A stretch of DNA of 64,000 nt from Fodinibius salicampi (lineage in GTDB: Bacteria > Bacteroidota > Rhodothermia > Balneolales > Balneolaceae): the NCBI RefSeq assembly GCF_039545095.1, contig NZ_BAABRS010000001.1, forward strand, positions 1,178,001-1,242,000, in the 5' to 3' direction. Positions 54,958-63,152 of the stretch are shown piece after piece. The notes beneath the pieces were generated by a model, which saw only the letters and a program-made list of their open reading frames with translations, was not told the origin of the DNA and ran no database searches. Every line of letters starts with the position of its first letter. The first letter of the stretch is position 1. Made by a program: the position numbers and the translations under genes.

Positions 54958-57900
54958 CTAATTCTTAATTTTCTTCCCTTCTACCCATTGGAAAATAATT
55001 GGCACCAAATAAAGCGTCAACAGAGTACTGGTCACCATACCCCCCATCAGGGCCAGGGCCAGCGACTGGCGAAATGCATATCCGTCTCCAAAGGGCAGCA
55101 GCATCGGGATAAGTCCGAAGATAGTAGTGAGACTGGTCATAACAACAGGACGAAACCGGTGCAGCCCCGCCTGCGTAATCGCCTGGTGCAGGTCGCCGGT
55201 ATCGGCGAAGTAGCGTCGCATAAAATCTACTTTCAGGATGGAGTCATTGACGGCGATACCAGTCAGGATCAGGATTCCCATAAAAGATAACGCATTAAGG
55301 CTGATGCCGGTTATCCATAAAATAAAGACCGAGCCTACCCACGCAAAAGGTACCGCGGCCAAAATAATGAGCGGGTGACGTAAGCTCTCGAACTGCACTG
55401 ACAAAATAATATAGATAATCACCACGCTGATGAGCAGCAACAAGCCCATGTCCGACAACAGAGAGGCAATACCCATAACGGCACCCCCCATTTTTACATC
55501 CGTTCCGGTTTCACGGGCAAAATCGGTGAGCGCCCGACGTACGTCATTGCCATACCACCACCAGTCAGTAAACCCGATATCTCCCATATAACTGAGCACG
55601 GGCGTCTGGTTAACCCGTTCCAGCTGCTCTGGTTCGGAGGTACGTTCAATGGAAGCCAGTCTCGTTAGCGGGACCTTCCGGTCGTTCAGATTCAGCACAA
55701 TATTTTCAGGCTCATAGATCTGCCGGTCATACCCTACCAGGCGGATGGGAACGTTTTCATCCTGACGATTCCAGTCGGTAATCCAGCTTCCGCGGGTGAG
55801 TGATTCCAGGTATTGAATTACTTCCCTCTCGTCAATGCCCAGCTGCAGTAGGTTCTGGGTCCTAAACCGAAGCTGATAGGTGTCTAGCTCCTGCTCATAC
55901 TGCTTGGCAAGGGCGATATCCAATCCCGCTGACCGGAGCTTTTCCTGCAGTCGACCCGCAAGTCGTTCGCTCTGCTTCCTGTCCTCATCCACCAACCGAA
56001 AAAGTACCGGCGGTTGACTAGCGGACGGCAATACATCCATAGCGTTCTGTACCGCAAGAGGCTGGGCGGTCCATCCCGGCTGCTGTTGGAAGTAGTCCTC
56101 CATCTCTTCCCGCACCCGATCGGCCATATCGTATCCATCCACCGGAATGCTCATCGTAAATTTATTGAGTCCCTCGTCGGAGAGGTTCGAAAGGTTTGTC
56201 TGATCGGTATAGCCTCCCAATACCCGGATGGACTGCCCCTCCTGCTTTACACTGCTTAATCTGTTGATGAGACTTTCCGCCGATTCCTGCGTGGCGTAAA
56301 GGGAGGTATTGCCCGGCAACCGTACCTGGTAACGCAGCTGTTGGGGTTCGGTCTCGGGCAGCACACTCTTGTGAACCAGCATAAAAAGATAGATCGCTGC
56401 GACTAGTAACACCGACATCACTCCTAAAAACAGGGCTTTACGGCGGAGGGCCCACTGCAGACTTTGCTCGTAACGATCACGCATCCGGTCAAAAAAGCGG
56501 TTAAAGCCAAACATAGCTGATTTTTCCTCTCCCTTTTTCTGAAACTGGGTGATCAGCACCGGCAAAATCATCAGGGCCACACCGAGTGAGGCCAGCAGGC
56601 TAATGGAGAGCGTCCATGCCTGGTCACGAAAAAAGGCCCCTTCGAAGCCGCCTAAGAATATCAGTGGCAGAAAAACGGAAATGGTGGTTAGTGTAGAAGC
56701 GGTCACGGCCAAGGCAATCTCCCGCGTCCCCAGATCTGCGGCTTCAAAAATTGAGTCCGTTCCCGAACGATGCCGGTTGATGTTCTCCAGCACGATAATG
56801 GCATTATCCACTAACAGTCCGATGCCAAGAGTAAGTCCGCTGAGAGATACAATATTAAGCTGAATGTCGGAGATGAACATCACAAAGAAGGTGAGAAAGA
56901 TACTGACCGGAATGGCCACGCCAATAGTAAACGGAGTACGCCAGTTGTCCAGAAAGAGGAAAAGAATGATAAAAGCCAGCAGCGCACCGTACAGCAGGGT
57001 CTGCAACAGGTTGTTAATGGCATTGCGTATAAAGCTGGCATTCTCCTCAAGTACGGTGATGCCGATATTGGTATTTTGGCTCCGTAATTCCTCCAGCAGT
57101 GGAAGCAGGGTATCATAGGCTTCCACGGTGTTGGACCCGTACTCTTTCTTGACCAGCACGCTCAGCACTTCATGGTCATCCACCAGCGAAAAGGAAGTGG
57201 GATCGGCCTCGTCCAGTCGTACCTCTGCTACATCACTGAGCTTCAGGACCCGTCCCGTACCCAGTGTTTTCAGCGGGACATCCTTCACATCTTCTATCGA
57301 CTGTATTCGACTCTGAATTTTCAGGGAATAGCGGTACCAGCCCTCGCGCAGCTCCCCGGTGGCGGTAAAAAGGTTGGCCTGTGAGACCAGGCTTTCTACC
57401 TCGCTAAGGGAAACACCATAAAGGTTCAGGGCCTCGGGACGAAAGCGAATCTGGACCTCCGGTTCTACGGCCCCCACCATCACGGTCTGGGCGATGCCGT
57501 CGGCCTGCTCCAGACGGCGGGAAAGCACCTGCTCGGTCCACCGCTTCAGGTTGAGACGGGTATTAAAATCGGGATTGCTCTCATTCAGACTGGTAATCCC
57601 CAATACGGCAATGGGTTCGTCGGACGCGGTATTCTGTACCAGCTGGGGACGGTCGGCCTGCTCGGGCAGGCTAAATCGAATTTGATCCAGCTTTTCGCGG
57701 ACATTCAGAAAGGACAAATCCATATTTTGTCCCCATTTGAACCGCAGTGAAATAATACTCTGCCCCTGGCGCGCAAAGCCGTGAACGTTTTCAAGTCCCT
57801 TCACTGTACTGAGTACCGCTTCCATCGGCTCGTTGATGCGCTGCTCAATCTCACGCGGAGCCGCGCCGCTCCAGTCCGTACGCACCATGAGTGTAGGCGA

Positions 57901-58008
57901 ATCCACCTCCGGTAACAGATTTACGGATAGCTCGCTCAGGGCGATCGTCCCGAAGATGAGCGTCGCCAGGATGAGCATGAATGCGGTTATGGGGCGTTTT
58001 AGCAGCAA
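54958..58008 (-). CDS. RND efflux transporter permease, HAE1-like
   Basis: 1016 residues with the full RND layout: TM1 MLLKRPITAFMLILATLIF, porter domain start ELSVNLLPEVDSPTLMVRTDWSGAAPREIEQRI, TM4 block LSGLTLGIGLLVDNAIIVLENINRH with the proton-relay Asp, and the second-half TM block GILILTGIAVNDSILKVDFMRRYF. The start is TTG at 58008, since no ATG or GTG lies in frame nearby upstream. The first codons and some 65 bp upstream are duplicated at the 5' end of propeller 59197-60429. The partner adaptor is probably 39931-41079, now 14 kb downstream. Substrate unknown. Confidence 0.92.
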   Translation of the reverse strand: MLLKRPITAFMLILATLIFGTIALSELSVNLLPEVDSPTLMVRTDWSGAAPREIEQRINEPMEAVLSTVKGLENVHGFARQGQSIISLRFKWGQNMDLSFLNVREKLDQIRFSLPEQADRPQLVQNTASDEPIAVLGITSLNESNPDFNTRLNLKRWTEQVLSRRLEQADGIAQTVMVGAVEPEVQIRFRPEALNLYGVSLSEVESLVSQANLFTATGELREGWYRYSLKIQSRIQSIEDVKDVPLKTLGTGRVLKLSDVAEVRLDEADPTSFSLVDDHEVLSVLVKKEYGSNTVEAYDTLLPLLEELRSQNTNIGITVLEENASFIRNAINNLLQTLLYGALLAFIILFLFLDNWRTPFTIGVAIPVSIFLTFFVMFISDIQLNIVSLSGLTLGIGLLVDNAIIVLENINRHRSGTDSIFEAADLGTREIALAVTASTLTTISVFLPLIFLGGFEGAFFRDQAWTLSISLLASLGVALMILPVLITQFQKKGEEKSAMFGFNRFFDRMRDRYEQSLQWALRRKALFLGVMSVLLVAAIYLFMLVHKSVLPETEPQQLRYQVRLPGNTSLYATQESAESLINRLSSVKQEGQSIRVLGGYTDQTNLSNLSDEGLNKFTMSIPVDGYDMADRVREEMEDYFQQQPGWTAQPLAVQNAMDVLPSASQPPVLFRLVDEDRKQSERLAGRLQEKLRSAGLDIALAKQYEQELDTYQLRFRTQNLLQLGIDEREVIQYLESLTRGSWITDWNRQDENVPIRLVGYDRQIYEPENIVLNLNDRKVPLTRLASIERTSEPEQLERVNQTPVLSYMGDIGFTDWWWYGNDVRRALTDFARETGTDVKMGGAVMGIASLLSDMGLLLLISVVIIYIILSVQFESLRHPLIILAAVPFAWVGSVFILWITGISLNALSFMGILILTGIAVNDSILKVDFMRRYFADTGDLHQAITQAGLHRFRPVVMTSLTTIFGLIPMLLPFGDGYAFRQSLALALMGGMVTSTLLTLYLVPIIFQWVEGKKIKN

Positions 58009-58057
58009 AGGTATCTGATGAAGTTTACAGTTACTATACGAGTATTATAGTAGAATG
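57981..58057 (-). repeat. Duplicated 5' region, copy at the RND permease
   Basis: About 75 bp covering the promoter-like TCTACTATA (58046-58054), the leader and the first codons (LLLKR) of the permease. The same stretch, with few differences, stands at 60402-60477 in front of and into the propeller gene 59197-60429, in the same orientation and 2.4 kb away. Confidence 0.8.
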
Positions 58058-58186
58058 GTCGATTATTTGCAATTGGAAGTTATATTCAAATTGGAATCTA
58101 TATATCTACCAAGCAGTAAGCGTCAAAAAATCTCCCTCATAGCCTCATAGGATGATCATTCTTTTAATCGCATAACTATAACTTAA

Positions 58187-58351
58187 CTACTCTTTATTTC
58201 CTTTTCGAAACTGTCGTTCTATCTTCTTCAGACTTTCTGCCATTGACTCATGGGCTATAACAAAACGATAGATAAACCATAGAACCACTCCAACCACAAG
58301 AAGGTAAATGAACGATGAAAGTATAGCTAATCCGGTAAAGTGTTGAATCAT
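58187..58351 (-). CDS. Small single-TM protein
   Basis: 54 residues, ATG at 58349-58351: MIQHFTGLAILSSFIYLLV, one TM helix to about residue 30, then a basic amphipathic tail (ESMAESLKKIERQFRKGNKE). The layout is that of a small inner-membrane protein with a cytoplasmic helical tail. The Shine-Dalgarno site is weak (AGAAAT). I do not recognise a family. It lies between the REP transposase gene and the permease. Confidence 0.5.
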   Translation of the reverse strand: MIQHFTGLAILSSFIYLLVVGVVLWFIYRFVIAHESMAESLKKIERQFRKGNKE

Positions 58352-58415
58352 TTTAAAAATATTTCTGAGTTACGTTTTCGGTGTCGGGAAAATCTTAAAG
58401 CGGATTTCATTATAA

Positions 58416-59054
58416 CTATTTAGCAAATATTAAAAAATATTCCCGGATTATTTCGATCGTTCTCCCATTGGACGGGATTGTTGATAATATAATATCGAAT
58501 TCGTTCCAGTGAATGTATATCACTAATAATACATTCGTAATAATTGCGCTGCCATACCTTCTGGCCAGGGATCTTTTTCTATTGATTTGGGCAGTTACCT
58601 CCGATTTATATCCCCGCACGATCGCCCCCAATGTTTTGGATGGGGAACGAAATTCACCTTGGTGGCTGACATTGTTATTTGATGGGGGCGTATTGCGATC
58701 ATAATGGGGTGCATCCCGCCGCAGGGGCGTATTGCAATACGCCCCTGCGGAATAATACGTACCGGAACCGGTATTTCTATCGGAATGGGTGATCCGTATA
58801 ATTCCGTGTACGTGGTTGGGCATAATCACAAATGCATCCAATGCCACATTATCCCGGATGGATTCCGTTTCCAACCATTGGTTACGGGCGATTTGCCCCC
58901 ATTCATTTAACACCATATTTCCATCGTTGATCTCCCCGAACAGGCACAACCGATTGTGGGTGCACATGGTCACAAAATACCGTCCCAAGGATGAATAGTC
59001 GTATCCCTTCAGCCGTGTCGTACGGCGATTGTATTTTTTGGGATTATACCCCAT
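58416..59054 (-). mobile_element. REP-associated tyrosine transposase (IS200-like, Y1_Tnp) carrying an internal palindrome
   Basis: 212 residues from ATG at 59054 (MGYNPKKYNRRTTRLKGYDY). The family's features are clear: YFVTMCTHNRLCLFGEI, WLETESIRDNVALDAFVIMPNHVHGII with the HVH metal motif, and a C-terminal GAIVRGYKSEVT that holds the nucleophilic Tyr. Such enzymes mobilise REP palindromes. Between HVH and the C-terminal part the gene contains a 32-bp perfect palindrome (58719-58750, GGGGCGTATTGC core) that keeps the frame open and encodes Ala-Tyr-Cys-Asn-Thr-Pro-type residues. The gene looks intact. Confidence 0.85.
58719..58750. repeat. REP-like palindrome inside the transposase gene
   Basis: 32-bp perfect palindrome with core GGGGCGTATTGC, centre at 58734/58735. 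Half-units (GGGGGCGTATTGCGAT) lie at 58684-58699. The second transposase gene has the same unit at 62271-62298. Confidence 0.85.
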
Positions 59055-59196
59055 TACAATCTCTTTCTTAGTTGTCTCCTGATCATCACCCACAGGGTGA
59101 TATGCTACTAGTGCTCGGTCCCATCTTTCTAAAACTGGTTGGGATGACCTTCCCTCTAGCAGCAGGTATCCAAATCGAAGGAACTCAAAGCATTGT

Positions 59197-60429
59197 TCAA
59201 TAAATATTTACCGGCTCATTACCATCGTTTAAAAAATTGTTATTGGAACCATCAAAGGTTTTAATAACCTTGATGTTATCTTTCCATACATAAATATGAC
59301 CGATGTTATTAGAAAATTTAGTCATCTCTCCGGTATCACCATCAATCAAAAACGTATTAATTTGAGGGTGAATTTTTTTCAGATCTTCTTGCAATTTCGA
59401 ACGTTTTTTATTCGGCATTGCAATCCTGTTCTCAATTTGCAGAAAAACATATTTTTTATTTGTAGAGGTAAAATGTGTGATTTCGTTAAATGGTTCCTTA
59501 CTGGACGGGTATCTTATTGAAGCCTTTGCCTTCATACCCTCTTCTATGATGGGCTTATATCTATAATCATCAACGACTGAAGTCCATTTTATCTTTCCAT
59601 CAGGTTGATAGCCGCGCACAAAGGGAAAATTGGTAAAGACACCTACAATAGTATCTGTGCTTTCATTGCAAGCTAATTTGGTATCCGACAATCTCCCAGA
59701 AAAGACCGGCCATTGTGAATTTGACTGATATATCTTCCCGAATGTGTTGAGGGGCTTGCCATTGGTTGAGTTAAATTGATGAATAGGGTTGGATATATTC
59801 AATACACTACCCCCTCTTTCTTCACCACTGGCAGAATCAGGTCTCCTTACGGTATAACCTGACACAAAAATTGACTCCCTGAATGTACACAAATCTACAA
59901 TATGACTTAAGCCATGTTCAAAGGGCCTGGAATACGTAAATTGATTCTCAGAATATTTAAATACATCAATCTCTGTACGGTCCAATACATACAAGTTCCC
60001 TTTTTGATCAGTATCAATTGCCGTTGGATATAAAAATTCTCCAGGTCCCCGACCTTCCTTTCCAATATCAGAGATAAAAGAACCTTTTCTACTAAAAACC
60101 TTTATAGTTTTTTGTTGATACGGTAAAATGAATATATGTCCGTGGGAGTCAATTGCTACATCTTTTATTGAAAATAAGCCCGCTTTATTTCCCTCATCTA
60201 TACTACCAACTGGTTCCCTATCTAAAAGCTCATCAATATCTTTAATTGAGAAGATACTGGTATCATCCGGCAAGTCTTTAAATGAAGGAGCAGAAACAAT
60301 TTCATCTCTCTTGGGGATATTCTCTTCAGTAGGATGGCTCACTCTTACTTTATTATTCTCACATGATATTAAAGTCATTAATAGAAAAACGCTAAGCGTA
60401 AATACCGTTATTAGGCGTTTTAGCAGCAA
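59197..60429 (-). CDS. Beta-propeller lipoprotein, array member 25
   Basis: 410 residues, lipobox TLISC (Cys23), motif GRGPGEF at 126-132. Like the RND permease it begins with TTG, and its first residues (LLKRLITVFTLSV) resemble those of the permease (LLKRPITAFMLIL), because promoter, leader and start codons are a duplicate of that region. The rest is an ordinary divergent propeller (HGHIFILPYQQKTIKVFSRKGSFISDIGKE; late KIKWTSVVDDYRYKP). It lies between the two REP transposase genes. Confidence 0.82.
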   Translation of the reverse strand: MLLKRLITVFTLSVFLLMTLISCENNKVRVSHPTEENIPKRDEIVSAPSFKDLPDDTSIFSIKDIDELLDREPVGSIDEGNKAGLFSIKDVAIDSHGHIFILPYQQKTIKVFSRKGSFISDIGKEGRGPGEFLYPTAIDTDQKGNLYVLDRTEIDVFKYSENQFTYSRPFEHGLSHIVDLCTFRESIFVSGYTVRRPDSASGEERGGSVLNISNPIHQFNSTNGKPLNTFGKIYQSNSQWPVFSGRLSDTKLACNESTDTIVGVFTNFPFVRGYQPDGKIKWTSVVDDYRYKPIIEEGMKAKASIRYPSSKEPFNEITHFTSTNKKYVFLQIENRIAMPNKKRSKLQEDLKKIHPQINTFLIDGDTGEMTKFSNNIGHIYVWKDNIKVIKTFDGSNNNFLNDGNEPVNIY

Positions 60430-60477
60430 AGGTATCTGATGAAGTTTTGGTTACTATACGAGTATTATAGTAGAATG
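60402..60477 (-). repeat. Duplicated 5' region, copy at propeller member 25
   Basis: Matches 57981-58057 including TTAGCAGCAAAGGTATCTG, ATGAAGTTT, TTACTATACGAGTATTATAG and the TCTACTATA element (60466-60474 on the minus strand, 37 nt before the TTG start). Confidence 0.8.
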
Positions 60478-60608
60478 GAGATAAATTAACAACTCCCGGT
60501 TTTATAGCAGATGAAAGGATACAGCTAACAAATTAAAAATATGGGTTCCAAATCTCTTACAGGGCAATTGTTTCCTCTCACTTAAAGGCATAGAAAGTTA
60601 TTATTTCT

Positions 60609-61688
60609 TCATTGTACATCTCCATAATCAAACTTATAAACAGCATCGTTTTCCGTATTATCCCAACCATAAAATCTTTGATCCTCCTCATCTACCATAA
60701 CCATATCTAAACTATATTTCGCTGGTATTTTGAATTCCCGGATCGGATTAGCATCCCAATCTAACACTTGAATACGTGTTTCATGCGAATTATAAAAGTC
60801 TTCCTCTTGTATTCCTGCATATAAGAGGTATAAGTGCCGATCGGTTGAATAGATAGATTTATAATACGTCATAATTTTATCTTCTTTGAAATCCTCCAGA
60901 TCAAAGGTGTGTTTCGGGGGAGCATCTGCCAATAAATAACGAGAAGGGTCAGCAGTAGAATCCAGATGAACAACTTCTAACCCCGGATAATGCACCATAA
61001 GAGAGGCGATCTTATTGCGGTCAGGAGAGATAGTCGTTATTCGGGCGTTTAAATTTGATGCCGGGTTCATTTCATAGGGCTCTATCCTGAGATTATATAA
61101 AGAAAAAGTCTCAAATTCCCCCGATTTCGGATAATAATAGAATCCTCCCCGTTTTTCATCCAGCTGCTTTGAAAAACGATCGTCATACACCCCTGTAATC
61201 ATGGTGCTGTCTACATAAAAGATATCATCAGCCCCTGTTCCTGTTAGCTCTTTTGGTAGCTCATATTTCCTGTTGATGATTACCTTGTTCGAATCTATCG
61301 AAGCCGTTAAATCAATGCTATTCAATGTCAGCGTCGGTCGGTCATAGGCAAATATTGTTAACCCTGACTCCGATTGAATACCATCTACAATCATCGGAGG
61401 CTGGCCGAATTCACCCGGCCCCCGTCCTTCTTTTCCCAAACTACCAATAAAATTCTGATCCTTATCGTAAATTTGGAGATAAGGTTCGTTCATTGTGCTG
61501 ATAACCATCAACGAATCAATCCGCTTGAGGTACATAACCCCCATTTCATTTTCGAATACGCGCGTCCCCTCCAGTTCTATGGCGGGACCAAAATTATTGA
61601 CTACTTCTCCGTTAAATTTGTCTTTTTCATTAAAAGAACAGGCACTTAAAATTAGCAGGAGAATAAAAAAACCTTGATGAAGTTTCAT
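60609..61688 (-). CDS. Beta-propeller lipoprotein, array member 26
   Basis: 359 residues from ATG at 61688, which gives signal peptide MKLHQGFFILLLILSAC with Cys17; a longer frame to 61742 has no support. Motif GRGPGEF at 88-94. Short divergent member with LQIYDKDQNFIGSLGKE and the C-terminus DMVMVDEEDQRFYGWDNTENDAVYKFDYGDVQ, which is the pattern of the wider BF3874-like family. First gene of the minus-strand array in the direction of transcription. Confidence 0.82.
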   Translation of the reverse strand: MKLHQGFFILLLILSACSFNEKDKFNGEVVNNFGPAIELEGTRVFENEMGVMYLKRIDSLMVISTMNEPYLQIYDKDQNFIGSLGKEGRGPGEFGQPPMIVDGIQSESGLTIFAYDRPTLTLNSIDLTASIDSNKVIINRKYELPKELTGTGADDIFYVDSTMITGVYDDRFSKQLDEKRGGFYYYPKSGEFETFSLYNLRIEPYEMNPASNLNARITTISPDRNKIASLMVHYPGLEVVHLDSTADPSRYLLADAPPKHTFDLEDFKEDKIMTYYKSIYSTDRHLYLLYAGIQEEDFYNSHETRIQVLDWDANPIREFKIPAKYSLDMVMVDEEDQRFYGWDNTENDAVYKFDYGDVQ

Positions 61689-61948
61689 TTTAGAAATTAT
61701 TTTTGTAGTGGTAATTTTTTTGCAGTAATTAGTACACCTCACTTATGTCCTGCGACTTACATAAATATTATCTGTGATCTATAATATTTAATATTCAAAT
61801 CCCTCCTTTATTTAGAGATCTCCTGATTTTTATAGGATCCGGACAACTTAAGTACTGGTGACCTGCATTTCACATCACCAATAAATCCTACCTCAGTACT
61901 AATATCCCTATATTTACCTGCAAATTATGAAAATAGCAAGTCCATCAA

Positions 61949-62560
61949 TTATTTTAGTAGTATATTGAAGTCGATAAATAAAGAAATAACCCCTTCCTCT
62001 GGATAATTGGTAATATCATGATGGATTCGTTCCAGGGATTTTTTATCACGGATAATATGATCGTAATAATTGCGCTGCCATACCTTCTGACCGGGGTTGT
62101 TTTGTTTTTTATTAATCCGGGTGGTTACTGCCGATTTATAGCCCCGTACAATGGCCCCCAATGTTTTGAGCGGGGAACAGAATCCGGGTTGATGGTTATG
62201 GGTGTATGATGTAGGTGAGTATTTTGATTTTGTTGGGGCGTATTTCGATTTTGTTGGGGCGAATCGTTTTGTTGGGGCGTATTGCGATACGCCCCAACAT
62301 CATACGGTCCATCATTATCCACCTCAGTATTTCTATTGGAATGGGTGATCTGTATAATGCCATGCACGTGATTGGGCATGATCACAAATGCATCCAATAT
62401 CACATTATCGCGGATGGATTCCGTTTCCAACCATTGTCCGCGTGCAATCCTTCCCCATTCATTTAACACCATATTTCCATCGTTGATCTCCCCGAACAGG
62501 CATACCCGGTTGTGGGTGCACATGGTCACAAAATACCATCCCGGGAAGGAATAGTAGTAT
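61949..62560 (-). pseudogene. REP-associated transposase, truncated and frameshifted
   Basis: Second copy of the IS200-like REP transposase. It begins within YYSFPGWYFVTMCTHNRVCL, having lost the N-terminal 20 residues, keeps NHVHGII (HVH), and then changes frame near 62150: PDSVPRSKHWGPLYGAI in one frame, GAIVRGYKSAVTTRINKKQN in the next. The linker holds REP units that translate as repeated NTPQQN. The match to 58416-59054 is strong outside the linker. It is not expected to give active enzyme. Confidence 0.85.
62227..62298. repeat. REP units inside the broken transposase gene
   Basis: A full palindrome with GTTGGGGCGTAT arms and TGCG centre at 62271-62298, preceded by two partial units (TTGGGGCGTATTTCGATTTT and TTGGGGCGAATCGTTTT). 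The units differ from that in 58416-59054 in the flanking bases (GTT versus CCGCA). Confidence 0.8.
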
Positions 62561-62673
62561 CACAAACAGTGCCTCTCCCCTCCGGTCAGGCTGTCTTTCC
62601 CTTCCAGTAACCGTAGCACCATAACGACTCCCCTATGGTCGTAACCGTACCCTTATGATGAGAACAGCCCTAT

Positions 62674-62849
62674 CACCTGAAGTTAGTACCATTGACACTG
62701 GGAGCCAGTGCTGTTAACACCAGGAGTTAGTGATACTATCACCAGGAGTCATTGCCGTTAACACTGCCAGTCAGTGTCACTGACACCGGGAGTCAGCGTC
62801 ACTGGCACTAGGAGTCGGCACTACTGACATTACGAATCAGTATTACAAC
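62674..62849. repeat. 22-bp tandem repeat, eight imperfect units
   Basis: Eight units of exactly 22 bp with the pattern CACYRGGAGTCAGTG followed by a variable TNACTGA. Unit starts: 62674, 62696, 62718, 62740, 62762, 62784, 62806, 62828. Many units contain the inverted pair CACTG / CAGTG. Units diverge but the period never slips. No open frame spans it. The surrounding stretch 62561-62958 shows nothing else. Confidence 0.85.
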
Positions 62850-62958
62850 TACTGTCGGGAACGGAGTGAGATTGCTAATCAAAAAATACAAACCTAACTA
62901 TTGTACTATTCTGGTCGTGCTAAGTCCTGACGCTTTACTGGACGGGATATACTGTAAA

Positions 62959-62994
62959 CAAAAAAGGCACAATCGGAATGCTCCAATTGTGCCT
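62959..62994 (-). terminator. Terminator of the tRNA-Ser gene
   Basis: GGCACAAT (minus strand, 62986-62993) pairs with ATTGTGCC (62966-62973) across a 12-nt loop and is followed by TTTTTT. It begins 2 nt after the CCA end of the tRNA. Confidence 0.85.
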
Positions 62995-62995
62995 G

Positions 62996-63086
62996 TGGCG
63001 GAGGGAGGGGGATTCGAACCCCCGGTATCCGGTTGGGATACACACGCTTTCCAAGCGTGCGCCTTCGACCGCTCGGCCACCCCTCC
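62996..63086 (-). tRNA. tRNA-Ser (GGA)
   Basis: 91 nt including an encoded CCA. Acceptor stem GGAGGGG / TCCCTCC, discriminator G, D-arm GTGGCCGAGCGGTC, anticodon arm CACGCTTGGAAAGCGTG with anticodon GGA, a long variable arm (TATCCC ... GGATA) typical of class II tRNA-Ser, and T-arm GGGGGTTCGAATCCCCC. Reads UCC/UCU codons. Confidence 0.97.
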
Positions 63087-63152
63087 AAAGAAGATCGCAA
63101 ATATAGGCTATTTTTCAGGGGTTCGCAACGTTTATAGCAGAAAAAAAGCAGA

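Noticed and set aside
58416-62560. A composite transposon bounded by the two transposase genes carrying members 25 and 26
   Set aside because: REP-type transposases do not move flanking genes as composite elements, and one copy is broken; no target-site duplication is visible.
62674-62849. CRISPR array
   Set aside because: Units are contiguous 22-bp imperfect repeats without unique spacers, and there are no cas genes.
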